Below, piece after piece: positions 1 through 6,179 of a stretch of 6,503 bases of DNA. The translations under genes and the position numbers were made by a program. Origin of the DNA: Cytophagales bacterium (GTDB lineage: Bacteria > Bacteroidota > Bacteroidia > Cytophagales > Cyclobacteriaceae); contig DNTA01000114.1 in NCBI GenBank assembly GCA_003500135.1, forward strand, positions 1 through 6,503, given 5' to 3'. The notes beneath the pieces are model-generated. The model was not told the DNA's origin and made no database searches. It was given only the letters and a program-made list of their open reading frames with translations. Positions within the stretch are counted from its first letter, which is position 1. The number at the start of each line of letters is the position of its first letter.

Positions 1-1
1 T

Positions 2-127
2 GCTCATTCCCAAAAGGTGGGTCGCATAGGTATGGCGAAGGCAATGGGCAGTAAACTGTTTTATAACCTAGACCATGCATTAGGAATCGTCATGAAAGCC
101 CAAAATGCAATAAGATCAAGTGTTTAG
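2..127 (+). CDS. C-terminal end of an unidentified protein (cut by window edge)
   Basis: An open frame enters from the left edge in frame 2 and ends at TAG 125-127, giving 41 residues that start AHSQKVGRIG and end MKAQNAIRSSV. The tail is helix-compatible and moderately basic, with several Ala and Met residues and no low-complexity stretch, so it looks like the end of a real soluble protein. I do not recognise the family. The 58 bp after the stop have stop codons in all three + strand frames and no obvious hairpin terminator. The next + strand ORF (186-446) is in a different frame, so the two are not one continuous gene as sequenced. Confidence 0.55.
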   Translation, partial: AHSQKVGRIGMAKAMGSKLFYNLDHALGIVMKAQNAIRSSV

Positions 128-185
128 GGTTATTTTGGCACGGAGGCGTGGTTAACCATCACGGTGAGTAGCAAAATGTTCATAA

Positions 186-446
186 ATGCTTGAGGTTGAA
201 GCATTTTGGACTTGGAATAGAATGCTAATGCATGATCCAGGTTTAATGTTACCAGCAGACGAAAAATCTGAATTTGATCTTTTGCTCATCACTACCTTTA
301 CTGATCAAAAACAATATGATAAAAGAGAGGATTATTTTGCAGAATTGATCCAAAAAGCCGGGTCATTGAAGCTGCTCAATGACAAAAAGCCAACGGAGTT
401 CCGGGAGTCGTGGATGAGTTTGGAAAATTTAGGGCGCCTTGAGTAA
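186..446 (+). CDS. Small hypothetical protein (86 aa), possibly a 5'-truncated remnant
   Basis: The ORF runs from ATG 186 to TAA 444-446. The codon just before the ATG (183-185) is TAA, and the same frame also has stops at 153-155 and 165-167, so it cannot extend upstream. No Shine-Dalgarno or consensus promoter is visible. The protein has a normal composition: an aromatic and Met-rich start (AFWTWNRMLM), a beta-like segment (FDLLLITTFT), a charged helix (residues about 40-57) and a segment SLKLLNDKKPTEFRE. This beta-helix pattern resembles the C-terminal half of small dimeric alpha/beta-barrel proteins, but that is an impression and not a motif match. It may be a genuine small gene or the 3' part of a gene that lost its start. 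It ends 6 bp from the stop of the convergent beta-barrel gene, with no terminator between. Confidence 0.45.
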   Translation: MLEVEAFWTWNRMLMHDPGLMLPADEKSEFDLLLITTFTDQKQYDKREDYFAELIQKAGSLKLLNDKKPTEFRESWMSLENLGRLE

Positions 447-452
447 AAACAG

Positions 453-1181
453 TTAGAACTCAAATCCAAATCCGATTTGAGAAAGTATCATGGCGGTACT
501 TCCCAATTCCAGATAATCAAAGGTAAAATTACCATTGCCATCATCGGTAATCGATTTTGGATCGATATATTCCATTTTACCTCCGGGTAAATAGGAGATT
601 CGTATATCGAGCCTAACTTTTCTCAAATCGAAGGTCAGTCCGCCACCGATACCATAACTGAAAGCAGCCCGGCTTTCATTGTCCAGGATAATTTCCTCAG
701 CGCCCAGAACAGTTGAGAAAAAGTCCTGATCAATTTTGGTACGCGTTGCCATGATTTTGGCGCCAATGAAAAAATCGGCATAAGGCTTAACGATTTTATC
801 GGTTTGCACCCTTAACCTTCCAAGTGCATGAAGAAGAAATGCCGAGTTGGTTGCCTTTAACCGATCATCGCCTATCCTGACCTTACCCTGTTCGAAATGC
901 AGATAATTGAAGTCTATGCCAAATTGAAAAAAATCATTTGCCCTATTCGGGTTGTAAAGCACATTGAAATTGAGTCCTATGCCAAAATCATTGTCAATGC
1001 TTTCCGCGAACTCCTCAACAGGAAAACCAGCTGCAAAAGCAAGCGTGCCCTCAACAAACTTGCCTTCGCCTAAAACTTCATCTTCCGGGAATTGTGCCAT
1101 TGAAAAAGCGGGAAGAAGTAATGCGACACATAATCCCCGTAAGAAACCAAAATTCAGATATCTTTCCAGCAGTTTCGACAT
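453..1181 (-). CDS. Outer-membrane beta-barrel protein with signal peptide
   Basis: A 242-residue protein. Residues 1-29 form a Sec signal peptide: Lys3/Arg7/Arg15, a hydrophobic core around 16-26, and a likely signal peptidase I site after Ser-Met-Ala29, leaving Gln30. The rest has alternating polar/hydrophobic beta strands with glycine and aromatic girdle residues (GIGLNFNVLY, FGIDFNYLHF, FSYGIGGGLTFDL, VRLDIRISYL). It ends GFGFEF, a C-terminal Phe being typical of proteins inserted by the BAM complex. The size suggests a barrel of about eight strands in the outer membrane. Ligand or role is not evident. The gene appears monocistronic: the upstream gene ends in a terminator (1266-1294), leaving about 85 bp for its own promoter. 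A weak -7-like TATATTCG (rev. comp. of 1222-1229) has no matching -33 element. AAGG lies only 3 nt before the ATG. Confidence 0.8.
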   Translation of the reverse strand: MSKLLERYLNFGFLRGLCVALLLPAFSMAQFPEDEVLGEGKFVEGTLAFAAGFPVEEFAESIDNDFGIGLNFNVLYNPNRANDFFQFGIDFNYLHFEQGKVRIGDDRLKATNSAFLLHALGRLRVQTDKIVKPYADFFIGAKIMATRTKIDQDFFSTVLGAEEIILDNESRAAFSYGIGGGLTFDLRKVRLDIRISYLPGGKMEYIDPKSITDDGNGNFTFDYLELGSTAMILSQIGFGFEF

Positions 1182-1265
1182 TGACCTTCAGTCTTTTTAT
1201 TTTACAATTGTCTTGCCGTGTCGAATATACTGAACTTTGAAAGAATACCTTCGGATTTTAAATAC

Positions 1266-1294
1266 AAAAAGCCGACTTATCAAGTCAGCCTTTT
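1266..1294 (-). terminator. Intrinsic terminator overlapping the stop codon of the chimeric gene
   Basis: A 13-position stem (1266-1278 with 1282-1294) closes on a 3-nt loop (1279-1281), with mismatches at 1273/1287 and 1270/1290 only. On the - strand the hairpin ends in GGCTTTTT, giving the U tract. The gene's TGA stop (1280-1282) sits in the loop and the first stem base, so the last codons form one arm. It separates this gene from the beta-barrel gene downstream. The stem is flanked by A and T runs on both sides, so some termination on the + strand is also possible. Confidence 0.7.
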
Positions 1295-2077
1295 GCGATG
1301 CTTTTTCTGGTTTAAAATAAAGTCACCCGTAAAAAGGTATTGTTGCTTATCGGGCAATGGGTGAAAGTGACAGGCCTGTACATCCCGGAATAGTTTTTCG
1401 ATGCCGCGATTCCTGAAATAACTTTGACCTCCCATCAGTTCCATGGCTTTTTCCACAGTTTTTTTACAGGCTGACGCCAATAGTGTTTTGCGAACCAGCA
1501 TGGCATTGCCCAATTCATTTTCGGGTGTGAAATCAAAATTATTGGTCAGGCGAACCATGTCCTGCTGAAGTATACGACACAGCTCAATATGATTAAATAA
1601 TTCGCCGGATGAAGTTTTGAGAAGGGCCTCATCCTTATTCTTTCTCCGAACTGATTGCAATGCCGTTTCATATGCTTTTTCGGCAATTCCCGTATAAACC
1701 GACATGATGAGGGGAAGCGCTACGGTGAGAACGACATTCCAAAAGATGCTATTTATTTTGTTTTCCTGTACTACACAGCGAATGTAATCATCGGGGAGGA
1801 ATATCATCAGGGCGCAAAAGTCGGTATCAAAGAATTTATGCACGATATTGCCCACCTTTTTTAGGAAAACCGCTTCGTTGGCATGCACTTCATAGCGATC
1901 ATGAATCGTGATGAATCCCTTTTTGCCACTAATGACAAATATGAAGCAGTTTAAATGAGACCAGATTTTAAATATAGGATGCTCCTCCATGCACTTGTAT
2001 TCCGTAAAAAGCACATCCGACACCATTAATCGCTTAAACTGAGGTGTTTTAATCGCTAATTCAAATATGTTTTGCAT
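1280..2077 (-). CDS. Chimeric protein: AraC-type sensor domain fused to acyl-CoA dehydrogenase C-terminal domain
   Basis: A 265-residue protein with two unlike halves. Residues about 4-105 read like the cupin-like N-terminal sensor domain of Bacteroidetes AraC regulators (ExsA-like): FTEYKC, FIFVISGKKGF, YEVHANEAVFLKK, IVHKFFDTDFCALMIFLPDD, YIRCVV. From about 112 it changes to the C-terminal helical-bundle domain of acyl-CoA dehydrogenases (HsaA/DszC-like side of the family): NVVLTVALPLIMSVYTGIAEKA, then LVRKTLLA, KAMELMGGQSYFRNRGIEKL and FRDVQACHFHPLPD. Both are family-pattern recognition without a search. The AraC helix-turn-helix half and the dehydrogenase N-terminal and middle domains (acyl-CoA entrance, most of the flavin pocket) are absent, so neither parent function is expected intact. 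No stop or frameshift breaks the frame. The junction lies near codons 105-112 (about 1742-1765). It diverges from the LytTR gene and has its own promoter candidate and terminator. It may be a deletion-born fusion, a decaying gene or an assembly join. Confidence 0.7.
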   Translation of the reverse strand: MQNIFELAIKTPQFKRLMVSDVLFTEYKCMEEHPIFKIWSHLNCFIFVISGKKGFITIHDRYEVHANEAVFLKKVGNIVHKFFDTDFCALMIFLPDDYIRCVVQENKINSIFWNVVLTVALPLIMSVYTGIAEKAYETALQSVRRKNKDEALLKTSSGELFNHIELCRILQQDMVRLTNNFDFTPENELGNAMLVRKTLLASACKKTVEKAMELMGGQSYFRNRGIEKLFRDVQACHFHPLPDKQQYLFTGDFILNQKKHRKRLT

Positions 2078-2096
2078 GGCTGGGTGTTCTCACTCC

Positions 2097-2127
2097 CAAA
2101 TTGTAGAATTTTGCCGCAGACATACAA
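2097..2127 (-). promoter_or_regulatory. Candidate Bacteroidetes-type promoter of the chimeric gene
   Basis: On the - strand, TTG (2125-2127) is followed after 19 nt by TACAATTTG (2097-2105). This is close to the Bacteroidetes sigma factor pattern TTG ... TAnnTTTG, with one extra base between TA and TTTG. The start codon is about 20 bp further down. The -33 element lies inside a 13-bp palindrome, ATACA-AGC-TGTAT (2122-2134), which could be an operator. No direct evidence of use. Confidence 0.35.
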
Positions 2128-2139
2128 GCTGTATTCAAT

Positions 2140-2171
2140 AAAATCTTCTTCGAATGACCAAAATCTTTTTC
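2140..2171 (+). repeat. 12-bp direct repeat pair with 20-bp period upstream of the LytTR gene
   Basis: AAAATCTTCTTC (2140-2151) recurs as AAAATCTTTTTC (2160-2171), 11 of 12 bases identical, with starts exactly 20 bp apart and 8 bp between copies. The second copy ends 13 bp before the LytTR start codon. The spacing of about two helical turns on one DNA face suits a protein-binding site, possibly for autoregulation. The sequence differs from the array downstream of this gene, and T-rich tracts could produce a chance match. Confidence 0.4.
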
Positions 2172-2184
2172 TTACTTTTAACGC

Positions 2185-3030
2185 ATGAATGCACTAAGAG
2201 AACCATACCCGTTTTTTCATAAGGGCAACGAACTACTTCGAATAACCACTCTTATACTGGTCATTGGTTTTCTCTTTGAATATTTGATCATTCCGTTTGA
2301 ACGCACTCCGGAGGAACATCTCTACTCCTATCCCATAATTTGCCTTTTCCATGTCGGAGTAGCCGCAATGATTTATTTTCTTTATTTTTTAGTAGTTGGA
2401 CAGTTGGTCAGAGATGAGGACTGGCAGGTCTATAAAGAGATTATTGCCGTATTTTTCCTGTTGCTATTTATTGGTATTGGCGAATGGGCGATCAGGCCAC
2501 TCATTTATGACAGCCCCTCCAACCACACATGGCCTATATTTTGGGAAGAAATATGGCACGCCTACCTGGCAGGATCCATCATATTGCTATTGGTTTTGAT
2601 CACCAATGTTAAAATTTTAAAAAGCAGGAACTTCCAAAGATCAAAGCGATTAAACATTAGATCAAAACCGTTGAATTCAGATCAGATTATTGAGATTAAG
2701 ACCCAGGTGCAATCGGAAAATTTTGAAATCAATCCAAAAGAGCTGATCTGTGCATGTGCCGCTGGTAATTATGTGGAAATCTACACTTCTGAGGCAGGTG
2801 TAATGCAGAAGTCCTTAAAACGATTGACGCTCCAAGGTTTGTATGATCAGTTAAAGGACTATGAATACATCCTTAAAACGCACAGGGCCTTTCTGATCAA
2901 TACAGCTTATATAAACGAAGTCAAAGGGAATGCCCAGGGCTATCAATTAATGGTGGACCATATCGATTTTTCGGTGCCGGTTTCAAGAAAGCATCTGAAA
3001 TCATTCAACGAAGCGCTTTCTGAAGCCTGA
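2185..3030 (+). CDS. Membrane-anchored LytTR-family transcriptional regulator
   Basis: A 281-residue protein. Four hydrophobic segments at about 18-36, 50-73, 85-105 and 122-142 form an N-terminal membrane module. A basic linker (KSRNFQRSKRLNIRSK, about 146-161) then leads to a C-terminal LytTR DNA-binding domain (about 180-278). Its hallmarks are ICACAAGNYVEIY, LKTHRAFLIN (230-239) and the end motif VPVSRKHLKSF (264-274). There is no receiver or kinase domain, so the membrane part probably senses the signal itself or a partner protein. The likely partner is the acyltransferase gene 121 bp downstream on the same strand, with a phased repeat array between them that fits LytTR binding. No Shine-Dalgarno is visible, and the start follows a T-rich leader. 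A one-mismatch -7 element (TACTTTTA, 2173-2180) lies 5 bp upstream but has no -33 partner. The family call is confident; the target is inferred. Confidence 0.88.
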   Translation: MNALREPYPFFHKGNELLRITTLILVIGFLFEYLIIPFERTPEEHLYSYPIICLFHVGVAAMIYFLYFLVVGQLVRDEDWQVYKEIIAVFFLLLFIGIGEWAIRPLIYDSPSNHTWPIFWEEIWHAYLAGSIILLLVLITNVKILKSRNFQRSKRLNIRSKPLNSDQIIEIKTQVQSENFEINPKELICACAAGNYVEIYTSEAGVMQKSLKRLTLQGLYDQLKDYEYILKTHRAFLINTAYINEVKGNAQGYQLMVDHIDFSVPVSRKHLKSFNEALSEA

Positions 3031-3125
3031 TGTTCATCACAGCGCTTTGACAATGAACACATTTCTTTGTCGTTCATCCCTGAAGTTTGTCGATCAAAAC
3101 ATAGTATTGGCGTACGACAGGCATT
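3026..3125 (+). promoter_or_regulatory. Array of five 20-bp-phased direct repeats, candidate LytTR operator
   Basis: Repeats start at 3026, 3046, 3066, 3086 and 3106, each exactly 20 bp from the next. The consensus of the first 15 positions is TTTG(A/T)CG(T/A)TCA(A/T)CAC. Positions 3-4 (TG) are identical in all five copies, and positions 2, 6, 7, 9, 10, 11, 13, 14 and 15 agree in four of five. The best copies are TTTGTCGTTCA (3066-3076) and TTTGTCGATCA (3086-3096). Rows starting at 3006 and 3126 do not fit, so the array has clear ends: the first copy covers the LytTR stop codon and the last overlaps the -33 element of the acyltransferase promoter. LytTR proteins bind direct repeats about two helical turns apart, usually 21-22 bp. 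Regulation by the adjacent LytTR protein is inferred. Confidence 0.6.
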
Positions 3126-3138
3126 TTATTTAGGTTTG
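3107..3138 (+). promoter_or_regulatory. Bacteroidetes consensus promoter of the acyltransferase gene
   Basis: TAGGTTTG (3131-3138) is an exact match to the -7 consensus TAnnTTTG. A TTG (3107-3109) lies 21 nt upstream as the -33 element. The acyltransferase ATG is 13 bp after the -7 element, so the untranslated leader would be only about 7-10 nt. The -33 TTG is part of the last repeat of the upstream array, the usual place for an activator contacting RNA polymerase. Confidence 0.6.
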
Positions 3139-3151
3139 ATTAAAAAAAGTT

Positions 3152-4318
3152 ATGGCTAACATACGACGATATGATCTGGATTGGTTAAGGGTAATTGTTT
3201 TCGGACTGTTGATCCTCTATCATGTGGGAATGTTTTTTGTACCCTGGGGGTGGCACATCAAAAACAATGAACTATATGACTGGTTGCGCTGGCCCATGCT
3301 TTTCGTCAACCAGTGGCGACTGCCCATTTTATTCGTGATCAGTGGTATGGGAACGGCTTTCGCTTTGTCTTCGCGTAGCATCAAAGAGTTTATAAAGGAG
3401 CGAAATGCCAGGTTAGGCATTCCACTTCTATTTGGCATACTGTTTATAGTCCCACCACAGGTGTATATCGAGAGGATCGTCAATGGTCAGTTTGCCGGCG
3501 GCTATCTCGAGTTTTGGCCCTGGCATATTTTTGACAACGGAGTATACCCGGAAGGCAATTTCACCTGGCACCATTTATGGTTTTTGCCCTACTTATTGGT
3601 GTTTTCCCTTATTCTGTCACCCGTATTCGGCTTCTTACGCAAGCGCCCTGATGCAGGTATCCTGACCTGGCTGCGTAAATGGCTGGAACATAATCCCTTT
3701 AACCTGTTCATTTTGGTCATCCCATTATTCTTGTATGAATCCCTGATGGAACCTTTTTTTGAAGTCACACACAACCTGGTTTGGGACTGGTTTAATTTCG
3801 TCAGTAGCATGACATTGTTTTTTTATGGTTTTGTGTTGATATCCATCAGAAAAACCTTTTGGGATGCCGTAGTTCAAATAAGAAAGAAAACTTTGGGTTT
3901 GGGAATCGCTGCTTTTTGCGGCTTATTGGTAATCTGGCTTTTCTTCGTGGATTCCATAACCATTCATTTTATTGAAGCCGCATTGAAAACGGTCAATCTA
4001 TGGGCCTGGATACTGACCATTTTCGGCTATGCTTCAATATGGCTCAACCGACCTTCACCAACCCTGGCCTATGCCAACCGGGCAGTCTACCCTTTTTACA
4101 TTTTACACCAGTCCATCACGATCATAATCGGGTACTGGATCTTTGATCTGAACTGGGGGTTCTGGCCCAAGGCGCTCATTCTGGTCATTGGTACATTTCT
4201 GGGGTCCTGGGCGCTGTATGAATTTGTCATCCGAAGAGTAAAATGGCTGCAGCCACTATTTGGAGTGAAAGCTGTTAATACCGCATATAAAAGTATAGCA
4301 GCGCAACAATCAGGTTGA
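3152..4318 (+). CDS. Integral-membrane acyltransferase, acyltransferase 3 family
   Basis: A 388-residue polytopic protein with about ten hydrophobic segments, a typical size for the acyltransferase 3 family (OpgC/OafA relatives that acylate sugars or glycans at the inner membrane). It starts with the family signature RRYDLDWLRVIVFG followed by ILYHVGMFF, which carries the presumed catalytic His24. Next come LPILFVISGMGTAFAL (about 57-72), the basic loop KERNARLGIPLLFG (82-95), the conserved HHLWFLPYLLVFSL region (about 139-153) and a late AVYPFYILHQSITIIIGYW segment. The acyl donor and acceptor cannot be told. The start follows an A-rich leader (GATTAAAAAAAGTT), normal for this phylum, and no earlier in-frame start is needed. 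It follows the LytTR gene on the same strand but has its own promoter and phased repeats, so it probably belongs to that gene's regulon. No strong + strand terminator follows. Confidence 0.88.
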   Translation: MANIRRYDLDWLRVIVFGLLILYHVGMFFVPWGWHIKNNELYDWLRWPMLFVNQWRLPILFVISGMGTAFALSSRSIKEFIKERNARLGIPLLFGILFIVPPQVYIERIVNGQFAGGYLEFWPWHIFDNGVYPEGNFTWHHLWFLPYLLVFSLILSPVFGFLRKRPDAGILTWLRKWLEHNPFNLFILVIPLFLYESLMEPFFEVTHNLVWDWFNFVSSMTLFFYGFVLISIRKTFWDAVVQIRKKTLGLGIAAFCGLLVIWLFFVDSITIHFIEAALKTVNLWAWILTIFGYASIWLNRPSPTLAYANRAVYPFYILHQSITIIIGYWIFDLNWGFWPKALILVIGTFLGSWALYEFVIRRVKWLQPLFGVKAVNTAYKSIAAQQSG

Positions 4319-4330
4319 ATTGACCGGAAA

Positions 4331-4355
4331 ATAGATAATATTCAAATGTATCTAT
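4331..4355 (+). terminator. Weak AT-rich hairpin after the acyltransferase gene
   Basis: ATAGATA (4331-4337) and TATCTAT (4349-4355) form a perfect 7-bp inverted repeat with an 11-nt loop, 12 bp past the acyltransferase stop. The stem is almost all A-T and no T tract follows, so it is at best a weak terminator or an RNA 3' end structure. Confidence 0.2.
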
Positions 4356-4375
4356 GACACCATACGATGAGGGGT

Positions 4376-4422
4376 AAAAAAATGCGATAATGATTATTAT
4401 TTACATTAATGTCATTATCGCA
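4376..4422 (-). terminator. Intrinsic terminator of the amidohydrolase gene
   Basis: TGCGATAATGA (4383-4393) and TCATTATCGCA (4412-4422) form a perfect 11-bp inverted repeat with an 18-nt AT-rich loop. On the - strand the stem is followed directly by seven T (4376-4382 read in reverse). It starts 14 bp after the amidohydrolase stop, so it fits as that gene's terminator. On the + strand the stem is preceded by seven A but followed by no T run, so it would serve the convergent acyltransferase poorly. Confidence 0.8.
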
Positions 4423-4436
4423 CTTACTAATCAATT

Positions 4437-6140
4437 TTATCTTTCGTATACAATCCTGCCATCCGAAATGGTCATTACCGCTTTAGCATCGAGAATCTCT
4501 TCTTCAGGTACTTTCATGAAGTCTTTATCAAAAACCGCCAGGTCGGCTACTTTGCCCACCTCGATCGACCCTTTCCAGTCCTCTTCAAAAGCGCCATACG
4601 CAGCCCATAGCGTATAACTTTTCAATGCCTGATCCCGGGTCATCTTTTGAGCGGGTTCATATCCACCCTCCGGAGTGCCTTCCAGGGTTTTACGGGTAAC
4701 TAAAGCATAGAAACACGCCATAGGATCAATCGGCTCTACCGGTACGTCGGTGCCGTTGATCACTTTTACCCCCGACTGTATAAGCGCCTGCCACATGTAA
4801 GCCCCTTCTTCAATGCGTTTTTTGCCCAAGCGATCTATGGCCCATGGCCGGTCGGATGACATGTGGATACCCTGCATGGAGGGAATCACATTCAATTCGG
4901 CAAACCTTGAAATATCTTCCGGGTGCAGATGCTGGGCATGTTCAATTCGGAATCTATGATTGACCGCCGACTCCGGCACTTTTTCAAATGCATTCGCATA
5001 GGAATTCAACACTTCCCGGTTCGCACGATCACCTATGGCGTGCGTGCAAACCTGAAAACCATTTTGCAAGCCATCAACCGCTACATTTTCGATGTATTCC
5101 GTTGACATAATGGTATGTCCGGTTTCTTTGGGCGCGTCGTTGTAGGGCTCGATCAGCCATGCACCTCGTGAGCCCAGCGCACCATCGGCATATAACTTTA
5201 TGGATCGTATGGTAAGCACACTATCATATAAATCCACTTCGGGCCCTTTCATGTAATAGTCTTCCAACAGCCCGCTTTCACTACCCGAGAGCATCACATA
5301 TAGCCGTACTCCCATTTGTCCATTTTCCGCCATTTCTTTGTACAGCTCTAATGTTCTGGCGTCTTCACCTGCATCATGGAAACTATTGATCCCGTGTGCC
5401 AGTGTGTTTTTTACTGCAAGTTTAAACGCTTTTTGTGCACGCTCTTTCGATTCAACCGGGATCAATCTCGCCACCAGGTTACTTGCCGTTTCGTTTAATA
5501 TGCCCGTCGGGTTATTTTGCTCGTCTTTTATAATTTCACCTCCATCGGGAGAAGGAGTGTTTTTTTCAATTCCGGCCATTTCCATGGCGTATTGATTGAC
5601 CAATGAAGCATGTCCACTGGCATGTTTCAGAAATACCGGGTTTTCCGGAGACACCTCACTTAAAAGTTCATGTGTGGGAAACCCCCTGGCAACCACTCCA
5701 CTAATGGAGTCCCATTTATCCTGGTGCCAGCCACGGCCAAGTATCCATTCACCTGGTTCAGCTTTCGCCACCGCTTTTTCAACAGCATCGACCAGCTCTT
5801 CATAACTTTTTGCCTGAAGCAAATTGATGTTGAGCATGCTTTCGCCCATTCCCATGAAGTGCCCGTGCGCTTCGATTAATCCGGGGACCACTGTTTTGCC
5901 ATCAAGGTCAATTTCCCTTGTGTTTTGACCGGTCAGCTCTCTCACTTCTTCATTGCTACCCACGGCTACAATATTACCGGATTTTACGGCCACTGCCTGC
6001 GCGGCAGGCAGATCATCATTTACTGTATAAACTGTGGCATTCCACAAAACCAGATCCGCCGCTTCTTTTTGCTGGCATGCCCCTGCAAAAAATAAAGTGA
6101 TCAGGATTAATAAATAAGGTGTAAGGATTTTCATTGTCAT
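4437..6140 (-). CDS. Lipoprotein amidohydrolase, family 3 (YtcJ-like metal-dependent hydrolase)
   Basis: A 567-residue protein. Residues 1-21 are a lipoprotein signal peptide ending in the lipobox FFAGAC, with Cys22 the lipidation site, so the enzyme is probably a membrane-anchored lipoprotein in the cell envelope. The mature part starts with the beta-sandwich segment ADLVLWNATVYTVND, then the metal-binding HxH (EAHGHF, His92/His94), GRGWHQDKW (135-143), KLYADGALGSRGAW (Lys315, probable metal-bridging lysine), CTHAIGDRAN (His367), RIEHAQH (His401) and GTDVPVEP (Asp465). It closes with the C-terminal sandwich motif GKVADLAVFDKDF. All expected metal ligands are present and the length is normal, so it should be active. 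Family members hydrolyse C-N bonds in amides, formamides or cyclic ureas; the substrate here is unknown. The next in-frame ATG (6132-6134, MKIL) is an equally good start. It appears monocistronic, with its own terminator downstream. Confidence 0.9.
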   Translation of the reverse strand: MTMKILTPYLLILITLFFAGACQQKEAADLVLWNATVYTVNDDLPAAQAVAVKSGNIVAVGSNEEVRELTGQNTREIDLDGKTVVPGLIEAHGHFMGMGESMLNINLLQAKSYEELVDAVEKAVAKAEPGEWILGRGWHQDKWDSISGVVARGFPTHELLSEVSPENPVFLKHASGHASLVNQYAMEMAGIEKNTPSPDGGEIIKDEQNNPTGILNETASNLVARLIPVESKERAQKAFKLAVKNTLAHGINSFHDAGEDARTLELYKEMAENGQMGVRLYVMLSGSESGLLEDYYMKGPEVDLYDSVLTIRSIKLYADGALGSRGAWLIEPYNDAPKETGHTIMSTEYIENVAVDGLQNGFQVCTHAIGDRANREVLNSYANAFEKVPESAVNHRFRIEHAQHLHPEDISRFAELNVIPSMQGIHMSSDRPWAIDRLGKKRIEEGAYMWQALIQSGVKVINGTDVPVEPIDPMACFYALVTRKTLEGTPEGGYEPAQKMTRDQALKSYTLWAAYGAFEEDWKGSIEVGKVADLAVFDKDFMKVPEEEILDAKAVMTISDGRIVYER

Positions 6141-6179
6141 GCTTATTGTTCAATTAGCGGCAATATAATGAAAATCGAA

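Noticed and set aside
128..185. Continuation of the left-edge gene past its TAG to join the 86-codon ORF by frameshift
   Set aside because: Joining them would need both a stop read-through and a frame change across a stretch with stops in every frame, and the two protein parts give no sign of one family.
1222..1229. TATATTCG as the promoter of the beta-barrel gene
   Set aside because: It has one mismatch to TAnnTTTG and no -33 TTG at a suitable distance, so it is not listed as a feature.
964..1233. 89-codon + strand ORF opposite the beta-barrel gene start
   Set aside because: It is antisense to the signal peptide region of a well-supported gene, and its Ser/Pro/Lys-rich composition is typical of a shadow frame.
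1655..1864. + strand ORF across the chimera junction, considered as a hint that two genes were misread
   Set aside because: The - strand frame is continuous with family-like sequence on both sides of the junction, while the + strand product resembles nothing and has shadow composition.
2173..2180. TACTTTTA as a firm -7 promoter element for the LytTR gene
   Set aside because: The last consensus base does not match and no TTG lies at the right distance upstream; kept only as a remark.
3031..3059. TGTTCAT ... ATGAACA inverted repeat (7 bp, 15-nt loop) as a terminator of the LytTR gene
   Set aside because: The stem is weak, the loop is long and no T tract follows directly. The two arms are better explained as parts of repeats 1 and 2 of the 20-bp-phased array.
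4390..4617. 75-codon + strand ORF overlapping the amidohydrolase 3' end
   Set aside because: It starts inside the terminator hairpin and runs antisense to a well-supported gene; its residues do not look like a protein family.
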